Assembly: GCA_905221605.1 (NCBI GenBank)
Contig: CAJNDS010000523.1
Coordinates: 55,810-119,809 of the forward strand
Length of the DNA: 64,000 bases
Source: Symbiodinium natans
Taxonomy: Eukaryota; Sar; Dinophyceae; Suessiales; Symbiodiniaceae
Direction of reading: 5' to 3'
How positions within the stretch are numbered: position 1 is the first letter of the stretch; the number at the start of each line of letters is the position of its first letter. The notes under the pieces were generated by a model that saw nothing but the letters and a program-made list of their open reading frames with translations, had not been told where the DNA came from and did not search any database. This document shows, in pieces, positions 33,801 to 47,300 of this stretch. The position numbers and the translations under genes were made by a program.

Positions 33801-36800
33801 AACCCTAAACCCTAAACCCTAAACCCTAAACCCTAAACCCTAAACCCTAAACCCTAAACCCTAAACCCTAAACCCTAAACCCTAAACCCTAAACCCCAAA
33901 CCCTGCTCTTTGTTCTGGATGGAGCTCAGCACAGACGAAGCGTCAGCTTGAGTTGTTGTTCTTCGGTGTTCCAAAAGGCTGGCGTCTTTGAGGATGTACA
34001 GGTAAGGCTTGGGTGTGGCACGCTGCCCAGTATGCGAGTCAGGCCTAAACCCCTAAACCCCTAAACCCCTAAACCCCTAAACCCCTAAACCCCTAAACCC
34101 CTAAACCCCTAAACCCCTAAACCCCTAAACCCCTAAACCCCTAAACCCCTAAACCCCTAAACCCTAAACCCCTAAACCCCTAAACCCCTAAACCCCTAAA
34201 CCCCTAAACCCCTAACCCTAACCCCTAAACCCCTAAACCCCTAAACCCCTAAACCCCCAAACCCCTAAACCCCTAAACCCCCAAACCCCTAAACCCCTAA
34301 ACCCCTACAACCCTGTCCCTAAACCCAAACCCTAAACCCTAAACCCTAAACCCTAAACCCTAAACCCAAACCCTAGACCCTAAACCCCTCAAACCCTTTC
34401 CTTAGGCTCCGTGCCGGAGCCTCATCAACCTCGAGCTTTCGCTCTGGACCCTGGGGCCGGCGGACGCGATCCAGCTCAGCAACTTCGCTTCCCGGCTCCA
34501 GGGCAGGGTTTAGGGTTTAGGGTTTGGGGTTTCGGGTTTTGGGTTAAGTGTTCAGCAACTTCGCTTCCCGGCTCCAGGTCTTAGGCGGTTGGTGTTATAG
34601 GGCAGTTTAGGGTTTGGGGTTTGAGGTTTAGGGTTTAGGGTTTAGGGTTTAGGGTTTAGGGTTTAGGGTTTAGGGTTTAGGGATAGGGTTTGGGGCTTAG
34701 GGGTTTAGGGGTTTAGGGTTCGGGTTTCGGGTTTCGGGTTTCGGGTTTAGGGTTTAGTGCCCAACAACTTCGCTTTCCGGCTTCTTTGTGCAGGAGAGGG
34801 GGGCAGAGGGCTTCAGGTTGCTTCAGGTTTTCTAAGGCTTTTCACGGTTTTAAGTCTTGTTCAAAGTTTTCTACAGGTTTGTTTTGTCTTTGTTTTTGTG
34901 GGTTTAGGGTTTCATTTCCGCAGAGGTGCCTGGAGCACTTGGAGGACCCTAAACTTCGTGGGCCCTCAAACCCTAAACATGAAACCCTACACCCTAAGCC
35001 CTAAACCCTAAAACTGTCACCCTACATGAGGCTTTTCACCTCATAAGAGCCCATGGCTTTATGAAACCATGCAGTGCTAACGCCCTCTTGCCCTTACAGA
35101 AACCCTCTAACCCTCGAACTCTCTAACCCTCTAACCCTTCAAACCCATAACCCTATACTAACCCTATAACCCTTAAACAAAGAGTAAAAGAACCTAAAAG
35201 CCCTGCAACCCCGTAACCCTACTCTAACCCTATACCAACCCTATAACCCTGTACTAACCCTGTAACCCTATATTAACCCTGTAACACTATACTCACCCTA
35301 TAACCCTATAACCCTGAAGAAGAGCAAAAAGTTCCCAAAAGCCCTGTAACCCTACAAACCTACAAGACTTTAACCCTCTAACCCTATCAACCCTCCGAAG
35401 CTCTAGCCCTGAACCTGGCAGCCGGGTTTAGGGGTTTAGGGTCTAAGGTCTAGGGTTTAGTGTCTAGGGTCTAGGGTTTAGGGTTTGACATGCACAGGTG
35501 AACGGGTCCAACCTCCAACGCCTTGGCCTCTATCTTGAGGGCCCACACCCCCAGGCGCGGGAACCGATGTGGGGGGGTTTACGAAAACTAGGGGACCCCG
35601 AATATAGACCCCCAAATCGTAGGATCCCTGTAAAATCAGGACCCCAATAAAGTACCCTGATAAACCCCATGTATGCTGCGAGGGTTGTGAGAGGGGGGGG
35701 GGGGGCGGCTGGGGATCTCAACCCTAAACCCTAAACCGTAAACCCTGTCATGTTTTGTAGACTTCTTTTGTTATTGCTTTTATCTTTTGTGTGTGTGTGT
35801 GTTGCCAAGAGCGAGCGCACGGCAGGACGCTTTTGGGATCATTGTGTGGGGTTCAGGGCCTTAGGGAATTCCAAAGGGTTTAGGGTTGAGGGTTGAGGGT
35901 TCAGGGTCTAGGGTCAGGCGGAGGATGCAGGCTTTCGTTTGCCCGTTCCTTGCTGGGTGCCTGAGGTTTGGGTTTTTGAAGTTGAGAGGAAGCTCTGCCG
36001 ATCGTACCTTTGTCAGGAACATGCGAAACCCTAAGCCTACGAGGACCCAGAGTAGGCCCTTATTCCCTTGTTTTTAGGGTTGTTATTCCTACGTTACTCC
36101 TGGGTCTAGCCTAAACCCTAAACCCTAAACCGCAATATTGATAAGTTGAACCCAAACCCTGGAGCCAGAACCTGACCCTAGAACCCGAAGGCCCTGAAAT
36201 CCCTGTATCGCCAGAATCCTAACCCTGAAGTCAACCCCCCTAAACCCCTAAACTCTTAAATTCCCTAAACCCTAAACCCTAAACCCTGAACCCTGAACCC
36301 TGAACCCCAAACCCCAAACCCTAAACCCTAAACCCTGAACCCAAACCCTAAACCCTGAACCAGAAACCCCGCAGGTCTGCCGCGCTCTAACCCCGCTCCC
36401 CGCATCACTTGAGGAGCTGGGCGTGGAGGGTCGAGGGTTCAGGGTTTGAGGGCTTCAGGGTTCAGTACGGTTTAAGTTTAGGGATGTTTAGGGTGCAGGG
36501 TTTAGGGTTTAGGATTTGGGGTTTAGGCTTCAGGTTTAGGGCTGGGCTTACAACCGTACATGCTGATTCTGAGACAGCTGCTTGCTGCATTCCCTGAGCC
36601 GTCACGCAAACCGTTAAGCTCTCGCATCCGACGGCAGCTCCCGCACTCAACGCCCCCTTCCCCTCATACGACCCTCTACTGTTTTCGCCAAGTCGCTCTC
36701 ACCGCCCCCGGCGCTTTCGAGAGCAAGATCAGAAAAGCGAGCAAAGCTAGTCAAAGCTCGAGATCAGTTAATTGGGCTCTTCTGAACGGAAACCTCTTCT

Positions 36801-39800
36801 ACGCCCTTCAACCCCTAAAGCCCTCTAAACCCTAAAGCTCCCTAGACCCTAACGCTCCCCAAACCCTAAAGCTCCCCAAACCCTAAACCCTAAACCCGAA
36901 GTTTCACGGAGGGTGAGCAGCGGCTAAACCCCCCAAAACCCCCCCAACTGCCCCAAAGCCCCTTATCCAAACCCTAAAGCCCTAAACCCCTAAAACCCTA
37001 AAACCCTAAAACCGTAAACCCTAAACCCTAAACCCTAAACCCTAAACCCTAGACCCTAAACCCTAAACCCTAAACCCTAAACCCTAAACCCTGGAGGAGC
37101 TCGACTTCAACGTCTGGGACCGCAGCGTCGGGGGCGAGGCCGTGCTGACACTGGCGAGTGAGCTCCCGCCACGGCTTCGGGCTCCTTTGACGGACTCGGG
37201 GAGGGGGTGTGTTTAACCCTAAACCCTAAACCCTAAACCCTAAACCCTAAACCCTAAACCCTAAACCCTAAGCCCTAAGCCCTAAACCCTAAACCCTAAA
37301 CCCTAAACCCTAAACCCTAAACCCTAAACCCGAAGCCACTAGACCCTAAACCCTAAACCCTAAACCCTAAACCCTAAACCCTAAACCCTAAACCCTAAAC
37401 CCTAAGTCCGTTGAGCGCGCCGAGGTTCTGCATCTTCATTTCTTGGAGGCCGACATCATCCCGGCCCCAAACATCGAGACGCTTCTGGCGAGCCTGCCAA
37501 CCACTACCTTGCGCCTCGCTTCTCCCCAGTAGCTGCGGTGTTGAACCCTAAACCCTAAACTAAACCCTACACCCTAAACCCTACACCCTAAACCCTAAAC
37601 CCTAAACCCTAAACCCCAAACCCCAAACCCTAAACCCTAAACCCCTCCTCTGAGGGCCATCTAAATGGCTTCAGCCTGAACCCTGAACCCTGAACCCTGA
37701 ACCCTGAACCCTGAACCCTGAACCCTGAACCCTGAACCCTGATGGGTTAAGGGTATAGGCATAGGGTTTAGGGCCCTGCTTGACCAAGGCACACCCTGAG
37801 CTTGAGCTTCGAGTGGTCGGGCTTCTGCCAGCTCACGGAGCCCAGCCCGTATTTGGGGGCTTTCAGGGTGTAGGGTTTAGGGTTAAGGGTTTGGGGTTTA
37901 GGGTTTAGGGTTTAGGGCGTATTTTGGGGGCTTTGGTGTTTTGGGTGTGTTCGGAGTTCAGTTGGTCAGGGTTTAGGGTTTAGGGTTTTGGAGTTCGGTT
38001 CGTCACCTGTCCGGGTTTGGGTTTGGGGTCTCAAGGCTTGAGTTTTCCATTGTAGGGTTGGGGCTTGGGTTGGTTGTACTTGTAGCGAGCCACAAATGTA
38101 TCTATCTATCTATCTATCCATCCATATTATATATATATATATATACATTTGTAAATATATTGTTTTGAGGGCGTTTCCCACGGGCTCCTTAGGAATGATG
38201 CGTTTTGTTTGCGTACATTTCTCAGGGACTAGGTTTTTAGCATTGGGTGTTGCTTTGTATGGAGGCTCCCTGAGCCCGGAACCCTGACATCTGCACTCTC
38301 ATTGTTCGCCCCATGAGGAAGGTTGATAAGCCTCAACCCCAAACCCGAAGCCCCAAACCCCGAACCTTCAACCCTAACCCTCAACCCTGTACCCTCAACC
38401 CTCAACCCTGAACTCTAAACCCGGGCCCTAAACCCTAAACCCCTTCAACCTTCAACCTTCAACCTTCAACCCTCAACTCTAAACCCTAAACCCTAAACCT
38501 TAAACCCTCAACCCTCAACCCTCAACCCTAAACCCAAAACCCAAAACCCAAAACCCTAAACCCTAAACCCTCAACCCTCAACCCTCAACCCCCTCAACCA
38601 CTCAACCCCTCAACCCTAAACCCTGAGCGGCCCAAAGGAGTGCAGCTTTCCCAAGAAGCTCCGGAACCTCAGCCTTTCAGGCCTGCCAGGCTTTAGGGTT
38701 TAGGGTTTAGGGTTCAGGGTTTAGGGTTTAAGGTTTAAGGTTTAGGGTTTGGGGCTTCCGTGCTTCAGGGTTTCAGGTTTTTGGGATTCAGGGTTTCAGA
38801 GTTTCAGGGTTTAGGGCTCAGGGGGCTTGCGGTTTAGGGCTTAGGGTAGTCGCAAGCCTAAACCTGAAACCCGAAAACCCTAACACCTGAAAGCCCTATA
38901 AACCTTAAACCCGAAAGCCCCAACCCCCCAAACCTTGAAACCCCAAGATCCTGCAACTTCGAAAGCCCTACAGCCCTGAAAGCCCCAAGCCCTAAAGCCC
39001 TAAACCCAAAAACCCACACCTCAACCCTGAAAACCCTCGAACCTTGAAGTCCCGAACTGAAACAGGAGAACCCTAAACCCCAAACCCTAAACCCGAAACC
39101 CTCCATCAGCAATGCAAAAAGCCCCAAAGCCCCCCAAAGCCCCCCAAAGCCCCCCAAAGCCCCCCAAAGCCCCCCAAATGAGTGTACCCTTATTCCCTAG
39201 ACCCTGAAGCCGAATTCCTGGTCCACGAAGTACAGTAGGGGGCGGTAGCATGGGGTGTATGATCCCCCAGAAGTGGGTTCTCTTGAAAGCATAGGGTGTT
39301 GATTGTAGGATTCAGGGATTACAAGGGGCAAGCCCGCAACAAAGATCGTCTTCTAGAGATAGCCAGTCAGGGTGTCTGGTGATGCCAGAGCGTCCCCCAC
39401 AAGTGCCTGGGCCTTTTGATCTCAGAACTCTAAACCCTAAACCAAACCCTACAAGCCCTAAACCCATTTCTTCTACACACTTGGAACCTCCTTGGGCCCA
39501 AAAGGGTTGACCGAAGCGCCTCTGGACACCCTAATACTCTTTCTAGACCCCCCGAGGTACGCGAGGTGCCGCGCACCCCCAAGCCCTAAGCCCTAGACCC
39601 TAATCCCTAAGCCCTAAACCCTAAACCCTAAATTGTGTTCAAGTCGTATCATACCAGCACTGCCCCAAACAGTGTAAGAATGAATGTGTATGGAAATTGT
39701 ACGTGGCAACTGCCACTCGCAAGACTTGTAGTTTGCCGTCAACTCTGTTCTTCGCAACCCTGCCCCTTAAATGCACAACTTTAAACCTGGGCGAAACCCT

Positions 39801-41280
39801 GAAGCCCGAAGAGTTTTGGGTTTGGGTTGGGGTTCAAGATTTGGGTTTTGATGGGATGTCATCTGCTGCGGGCCAATAGGCCAGCAAGCAATGTTGAGGC
39901 TAAGGCGAAAGCCAGAGCCCAAGCGGCGCGCTTTTTCCAAGTTTTGCCTCGTTGTCGCAAGGACGTCAATCCAAATTTTCCGGCGCAAATTTGTGGCCAA
40001 GGTCATTAACCCGAAACCCTAAAAAAATGGTGAGTGTCGGAGCGTGCAGCCGCACCACAACACATGCCCTAGCTGGTGTGCGCGAACCGCGCGACAAACC
40101 CTAAACCCTAAACCCTAAACCCTAAACCCTAAACCCTAAACCCTAAGCCCTAAGCCCTAAACCCTAAACCCTAAACCCTAAACCCTAAACCCTAAACCCT
40201 AAACCCTAAACCCTAAACCCTAAACCCTAAACCTAAACCCTAAACCCTAAACCCTAAACCCTAAATACGCCCTAAATCCCTTTTCAAGCCCTGAAACCCT
40301 GAACCCTAAAATATAGACCCGAAATCTAAAACCCTAAACCGTATCAACCTGAAGTGAAGATGCCAGCCACAACAACAAGCTGAGCAAGCTGAGATTTACC
40401 AAGCCACAACAAGCTGAGCGACACTTACCAAGCCACAGCAGGCTCAGTAAGCTGAGACTTACCAAGCCACAACAAGCTGAGTCCGCTGACATCTACCAAG
40501 GCACAGGCTGAGTAAGCTGAGATTGCCACCCACAACAAACTGAGCACGCTGAGACTTGCCAAACCCCTCGCAAGCTGAGTAAGCTGAGATTTACCAAGCC
40601 ACAAAAAGCTGAGTAAGCTAAGATCGACCAAGCCACAACAAACTGAACAAAAAAAAGCTGAGATGTGCCAAGCCACATCACGTCTACCAAGCCACAACAA
40701 GCTGAGTAAGCGGAGATTTGCCACCCGCGACAAACTGAGTACGCTGAGTTGCCAAACCACCACAAGCTGAGTAAGCTGAGATTTACAAAGCCACATAAAG
40801 CTGAGTAAGCTGAGCCTCATCAAGCTGAGTAAGCTCGTTCGAGGGCCCACCTGACGCAGAACGCGACTGCGCCGGAGCTGCTTTTGGTTTCACCACTTTT
40901 TTGCGTCTTCGCTTCGCCCACCGCCTGCTTGCCATGGCTCCCCGCAGCACGCTGGTGCCCCAACTCTCCGTGGAGACTGGGAACGCCAGGCACCTTGGCC
41001 ATCGAGAGGTCGAGAAGGGGAGTTCGCAAGCAAGCGTTGTGCCAGGGATGGCCCCGATCTCCTGGCCATGGTGGGCGGTGAAGCTTGCCGGGGGCCTCAA
41101 GCGTGGGTTGAGGGTTTAGGGTTTAGAATTCTCCAAGTTGAGCACGTGCCCGCAAGTAAGGTTTCGCCAGCGCGGAGGCGTTCAAGTTTTGCGTCATCAG
41201 CGCCCGCCGGGCAGAGGCGCAGCAGGGTTATCGATAGACTTGCCGATCTTGCTGTGACGAGGGAGAGGGGAGGCAAATTT

Positions 41281-41312
<32 letters not shown>

Positions 41313-41351
41313 GAGAGAAAGAGAGAAAGAGAGAAAGAGAGAAAGAGAGAA

Positions 41352-41383
<32 letters not shown>

Positions 41384-44300
41384 GCAGAGGAGCTTCCTCA
41401 GGATCCCAACTCATCGCCTGCCCGCTGAGGGCTTCAGAAATCTCGAATATGGTCTAGCCAACAGCAGAATGGCGCTCCCAACTACTCTTGAGCCCACCTT
41501 TAAGTTTCCATGTTTAGGCCTCATATCCTTAGCCCTTCGCCAATGTCAGTGATGACGTTCAGATTACCATGCCTGTAATGCTTTCCCTTGTTTGCTTGAG
41601 TGCTGTAGCCCATGACCTTTGTCTATGTGCGTGTCAGTGCTGCGTGGATTTCATGACTCTCCAAGCTTCCGTCAGTTTTACGGCTCCTAGGGTAGCCTTC
41701 TTCTGTTTCACTTCCGAGCGGTGATGGGCGATCTGCCAAATGACCCATTCAATGACATCCCGGGGGACGCGGCAGGCGAGCTTCCAGAGCTCGACGCGAA
41801 AGCGGCTGCAACAGGGTGGGCCTCACTGTCGTTCAGCGAGCAGTTGACTTCGGATAAGCTTGGCTCATCCAACTTCTGGTTTACATCTGTCCCGGGTGAT
41901 GATGTATTCGCGGCCCTCCAAGTGAAGGCAGATCCAAAGGATCTTGTCCCGGCTGAGCAGCGCGTCCACCTTGGCACCGTGGCAGCCCTGGCCCCTCTTG
42001 TGACCGCAGTGGACATCACTGACTCCGCGTTTCCTTCGACGGCCAAGTGTTTCGCTTTCACACAGGAGCGCTCCGGCATCCTGTTCGCGATCCTCAGCTC
42101 TTGGGAGAATGCCCTCGCCGAGGCATCCGCCTCACTTCCGAGTGAGGCCGCGCGCAAGGCCCTCAATCCCTACCTCCTGGGATTGAATCAACTGGGCGCC
42201 TCCAAAGATGGGCAAGGCGTTTATCAATGAAGTGGTCCAGGTCACTCACGTTCTCAAATCACTCGGCGCTGTTTCTCAAATCAACGCGCCTTCAGGACTT
42301 GGTGGTGAAGATGCAGGGCGATCAGAAACTCACTGTCACGACCCCACCTTGGCGAAGAAGCTCCTGACAGTGATGATTGGGGCCGATACCCGTGAGTGGC
42401 TCAAGTACCTGAACGGGGAGACCGCGCCCGACGGTGCTTCTGTGAACAATGCGCGCAAGGCGCAGCTTCTGTCTACGGCGATCTTGCTTTCAGCTCTCCT
42501 GCTGAAACCATTTGGTTTGGGAATTGCCAGCGCTTGGGGGCCACTCATGTCTGCCGACACCCACATCCGGCTTTTGCCGCCGTGGCTATCCTTCCTGGTG
42601 AATGAAGTGGCTGCGCTAACTAACACCACCGAAACGCCGGCATTCCTCCGGCTAAGGCACGCCGCCCAAAGCGTGATGTCGTCCGGAGCGAGGCATCAGA
42701 TGCTCAGGATCCTGGGGTTAGGCAATGCCGAAAGCACCGAGGAGTGTGTGATTCGGCTGCTCAAGGAAAGCTCCTCCGTGGTAGTAGCCAATTTTGGTGC
42801 GATCGCTGCCTGTCTGCGGCCCTCAATGGGGCTGATGGGCAGAAGCCGCATTTCAGGATCCCTTGCGGGTCTTGCAGCCAAAAACCCTGATGACCTGCTC
42901 AAGGCATTGGTGCCACAGCTCCTCATCAACCATCGCTGCTGCGCAGAAGGTCATTTGGCCTCCCCGACGATTCACAGTGAAGATGCCACAGCTCTGGGGT
43001 TGATCTTTTGGAGGGCCCTTCGCGGTTCCCTCGAGCAGGCTGGGGTGGCGGGATCCCCTTTGGAGGATTTCGTGGACGTCTTGTCCAGCAAGTTACAGGA
43101 ACACATGGGAGCGGGGATGCCAAGTACTGGCGTTCTCACCTGCCATGTGCCAACCGACCTCACGCAAAACATGTCTCACCAACAGACTCGGTGGAGCATG
43201 CCCCTTTGGGCGACCCATCCCTCCCCTCCCACTCCCCGCCCCCTCCCCCCCTCCCCCCCTCCCCCCCCTCCCCACTCCCCTCAAAAATGAAAACTAGTTC
43301 CAAAAAACAAAACGGTTCGTTCAACAACACGTTTCGTTCGAAACGTTTCGTTCAAAACTTTCGGTCAAAACGTTATTGGGACCCAAACCCTCTACAATTT
43401 CTACAAACCCTCAGCCCTAAACCCAAAACCCTTGAATCCCAAACCCTAAACCTAAACCCTTGAACCCCAAACCCCAAGCCCTAAAACCCCGAAGTTCAGG
43501 TGCCTTTCGTGGCCGCCTTGGCCCGCGAGCTGCCAAGACTCCGGCACCTCCGGACCCTGACGCTGGACTTCGACGGCCCGGGGCCGAGGGTTTGGAATTT
43601 ATGGGTTAAGGGTTAAGGGTTTAGGGTTCAGATGGGTTTAGGGTTTAGGGTTTAGGGTTTAGGGTTTAGGGTTTAAGGGTTTAGGGTTTGAGATTTAAGG
43701 GCTCAATATGGGTTTCGGTTGTGGGGTATAGGTCGTTTTTGAAGGGTTTAGGGCTCAGGGTTTGGAGGGTTAAGGATTCAGGGTGTGGACTAGGGGTGAC
43801 GTCTTTCGGGGATTTCGGATTTGAAGATTTTGATTCTGGTCATGCTTTTAGGGTTCAGGGCTTAGGGTTTAGGAGGTTGTCCAATCATCCTGAAGGGAGG
43901 AAAAACCTGCAGCAGCAACAACAAAGGTTTGGCGATTGTAGGGTTGCCTTAAGGCAAGGGGCTCGCAAGTGCACTTTCCCAGAAAAGCGACGCGTCTAAA
44001 CCCTAAGCCCCGCGCCCTAAGCCCATTTTCAACCCCAAAGCTCCTGAATGTCATCAAGTCCAAGAGTCCTCAAGCCCTAAACGCATAAGACCGAAAGCCG
44101 CCAGAGCCAATTGTGTCAAGCTTTATGTTTCTGTCTGTTTGTATCTCTCTTGCTGTCTCTCGCTCTCGCTCTCTTTCTCTTTCTTTCTCTCTCTCTCTCT
44201 CTCTCTCTCCCGCTCTCTCCAAATCTCACTCTCTCTCGCTCTCTCTCCCTCTCTCTTTTTCATACACATGTATCTATGCATGTAGGTATGTCCTCTAGCC

Positions 44301-47300
44301 TTATCAGCCCCTCACGCCCTGAACGTGAAACCCTAAACCCTGAACCCTGAATCCTGAGTCCCAAGAGCCCTAAACCGTAAACCTAAACCCTAAACCCTAA
44401 ACCCCAAACCCTAAACCCTAAACCCTAAACCCTAAACCCTAAACCCTAAACCCTAAACCCCAAACCCTAAACCCTAAACCCTAAACCCTAAACCCTAAAC
44501 CCTAAACCCAGCAAGCTCTGGAGGCTGCTGCTGGAAGGCCTCCGAGGCGCGAGCTGTCCTGGACGCTGCGGCGCACACCAAGAAAATCCACGCCGACTTC
44601 GGCACCGGCTGTGTGGAGGAGCTGTAAGGCTTGTGGGCATCCTGTAGGGTTTAGGGTTTAGGGTTTAGGGTTTAGGGTTTAGGGTTTAGGGTTTAGGGTT
44701 TAGGGCTTCGGGCTTCGGGCTTAGGGTTTACAGTTTAGGGTTTAGGGTTTAGGGTTTACGGTTTAGGGTTAGGGAGTCGGAGCATCCTTATCCCTATACC
44801 CCACAAGGTATGCTAAAGTGAATCCGAGCTCTCATCATCCTTAAATCATGTTCCAACTTTCCGGGGCTTACTGTAAGGTTTATCGGTCTGATGTAGGTTT
44901 TTTGGGGGAATGTTTGGCCTTTATGCTTTTAGGCATTTTTAGTGCTTTTTTGGGCTTTTCAAGACTTCATTCTCAGGCTGTTAAGGGGTTGTTCGGGGTT
45001 TGGAGGGGTTGGTGTAGGGGCATGAGGTGTAAGGTTTCAGGCTTTTCGGGTTTAGGGCCAAGACTGCCCAAGTATCCATGACTTATAGGGTCTGTCAGAG
45101 AGGGGGGTTCAAGGGGGTATGTAACCTAAGGTTCTACCCTATGACATTTTCTAGGTAATTGGGTTTCGGTAAACGTTCGGGGTCTAAACCTGCTTTGGGG
45201 CGTAAGGATTTCGGAGGTACTTCAGGGCTGCAGGGCTTAACGGATTTTGGATTTCGGCTTTTCAAGGCTCTGCTGCAAACCCTCTAAACCCTGCACGCCC
45301 CAAACCCTGAACCCAAAACCGTAAACCCTAAACCGTAAACCCTAAACCCTAAACCCTAAACCCTAAACCCTAAATCCTCAACCCTCAACCCTAAACCCTA
45401 CACCCGAAATCCCTCGGAAGGCAACCGAATGACCTCTACGCCCTAAAACTCCGAAACCCCCAAGGAGCGGGAGAAAACCCAAACAGGCTCACTGAAAGCC
45501 TGACACGAAACCCTTAGCCCTGGAGGGCCCGGGGTTCCCTAAACCCTAAACCCTAAACCCTAAACCCTAAACCCTAAACCCTAAACCCTAAACCCTAAAC
45601 CCTAAACCCTAAACCCTAAACCCTAAACCCTAGACCCTAAACCCTAAACCCTAAACCCTAAACCCTAAACCCTAAACCCGAAACCCTAAACCCTAAACCC
45701 TAAACCCTAAACCCTTAACCCTTAACCCTTAGCCCTGTTTGGTGGGGGTGCCTTTAGGGGCTTTTGGGGTTTCAAGCTGTTGGGAGTTGAGGGGCTAGAA
45801 GGGGTGCTAGGGGGTTTTTGGGGCTAGTTGTTAGGGGGGAGGCTCTAGACTCGAGGGGGGTAGGGTTTTTGGGTTTTTTTTTATGGAATATTCGGTTTTG
45901 AAGGGGTTTTGGGGGTTCAAAGTTCGAACCCATGCTTTCCCGGAGGAGGACACGCCAGAGACGTGGAAAGCACTGTTGGGCCCATTCCAGGCTCAGCTCG
46001 GCCACTCTCTCCGGATCCGCTGGCATGCTTTCGGGTTTAGGGTTTAGGGTTTCGGGTTTCGGGTTTAGGGTTTAGGGTCTACAAGGGGTTTCGCAAACCT
46101 TCCCTCCCGTGCTTTTTTCTCGTCCAAAAGCCCGAAAACGCGCCAAAACCCCAGACCCTAAACCCTAAACCCTAAACCCTAAACCCTAAACCCTAAGCCT
46201 CAAGTCCAAAAAAACCTGAACCCAAAGTTAGTTAGAGGACCCCGACGGATCTTTCAGAGCAGACGCTCTACGCAATTTGGCTGCAAGGCTTTTGGGAGAA
46301 GCCCTGTGCACGAAGACATGCGCATGGACAAGCTGGCATGTGCCTCATGCATGTGGGTAAGGTAGGTAGGTAGGTATGTAGGTATGTAGGTATGTATGTA
46401 GGTATGTATGTATGTATGTATGTATGTAGGTATGTATGTATGTATGTATGTATGCATGTACGTATCTATGTACGTATCTATGTATGTATCTATGTCTAGC
46501 TTGTACGTACAGAAAGAAATTGATATAGATGAAGACATAGATATGGACATAGATATGGATATGGATATAGACATAACATAGATGTAGGCGTTTATATATT
46601 TGTCTGTCTGTCTATCTGTCTATCTGTCTATCTGTCTGTCTGGATTGTGCGCGTGCGTGCATGACATGCATCTTGCATATTGTAATTTATTCAAGCCTGG
46701 TTCCTTCCATCTGGAATAACTGGTTTGCGCACCGCGCTGGCGCTCGCCCCAATGCCTGATCACTCATACGCTCGCCACCATCCATCTGCCCCCTTGCAAT
46801 TGCGAGGTGGATGTAGGGTTTAGGGGTGCAGGGTTCAGGGTTCTAAAAAAGGGGCCTTAATAATTAGAACAGGGTTCTGGGGGTTATATAAGTAAATTAA
46901 AGCGGGACCAGAAGGGAATACAGCGGACCAGAAGGGAATACTGGTAGTAATTCTTCCGACCCCTTATATACGTCCGGCGTCCAACTAGGTCAGAGCCAGA
47001 GAGATTCACGAGCCCCCCCCGCCCCCCCATCCTAAACCCTAAACCCTCAACCCTAAACCCTAAACCCTAAACCCTAAACCCTACACCCTAAACCCTAAAC
47101 CCCAAACCCTCAACCGTAGACCCTAAACCCTGCAAGATGTGTTGTGTGCCGACTCAGACCAGCTGCCCTGTTCGCTGAGTGCGTTGGGGGGGGGGGGGGG
47201 GGTTTAGGGTTTAGGGTTTAGGGTTTAGGGTTTATGGGTTTATGGGTTTATGGGTGTATGGGTGTATGGGTTTATGGGTTTATGGGTTTAGGGTTTAGGG

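Larger units (their letters stand above)
38690..41723. other. LRR gene intron 19, part upstream of the nested gene
   Basis: TTTAGGG and CCCTAAA tracts, a CAAAGCCCCC decamer array (39118-39177), unique islands at 39630-40010 and 40850-41280, the AAGCTGAG minisatellite and a GA microsatellite. The segment 41440-41720 is unique and may be the 5' flank or UTR of the nested intronless gene. Confidence 0.55.

Noticed and set aside
36560-36835. Small gene after LRR exon 15
   Set aside because: The frame runs into telomere-type repeat and has no recognisable domain.
40783-41100. Minus-strand gene beside the AAGCTGAG minisatellite
   Set aside because: A plus frame is open over the same bases, and no homology or transcript signal is visible. 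Kept only as a finding.
41610-41720. Spliced-leader relic upstream of the frameshifted gene (GTAGCCCATG, GTAGCC)
   Set aside because: Only six to nine bases match and the TTTTGGCTCAAG end is missing.
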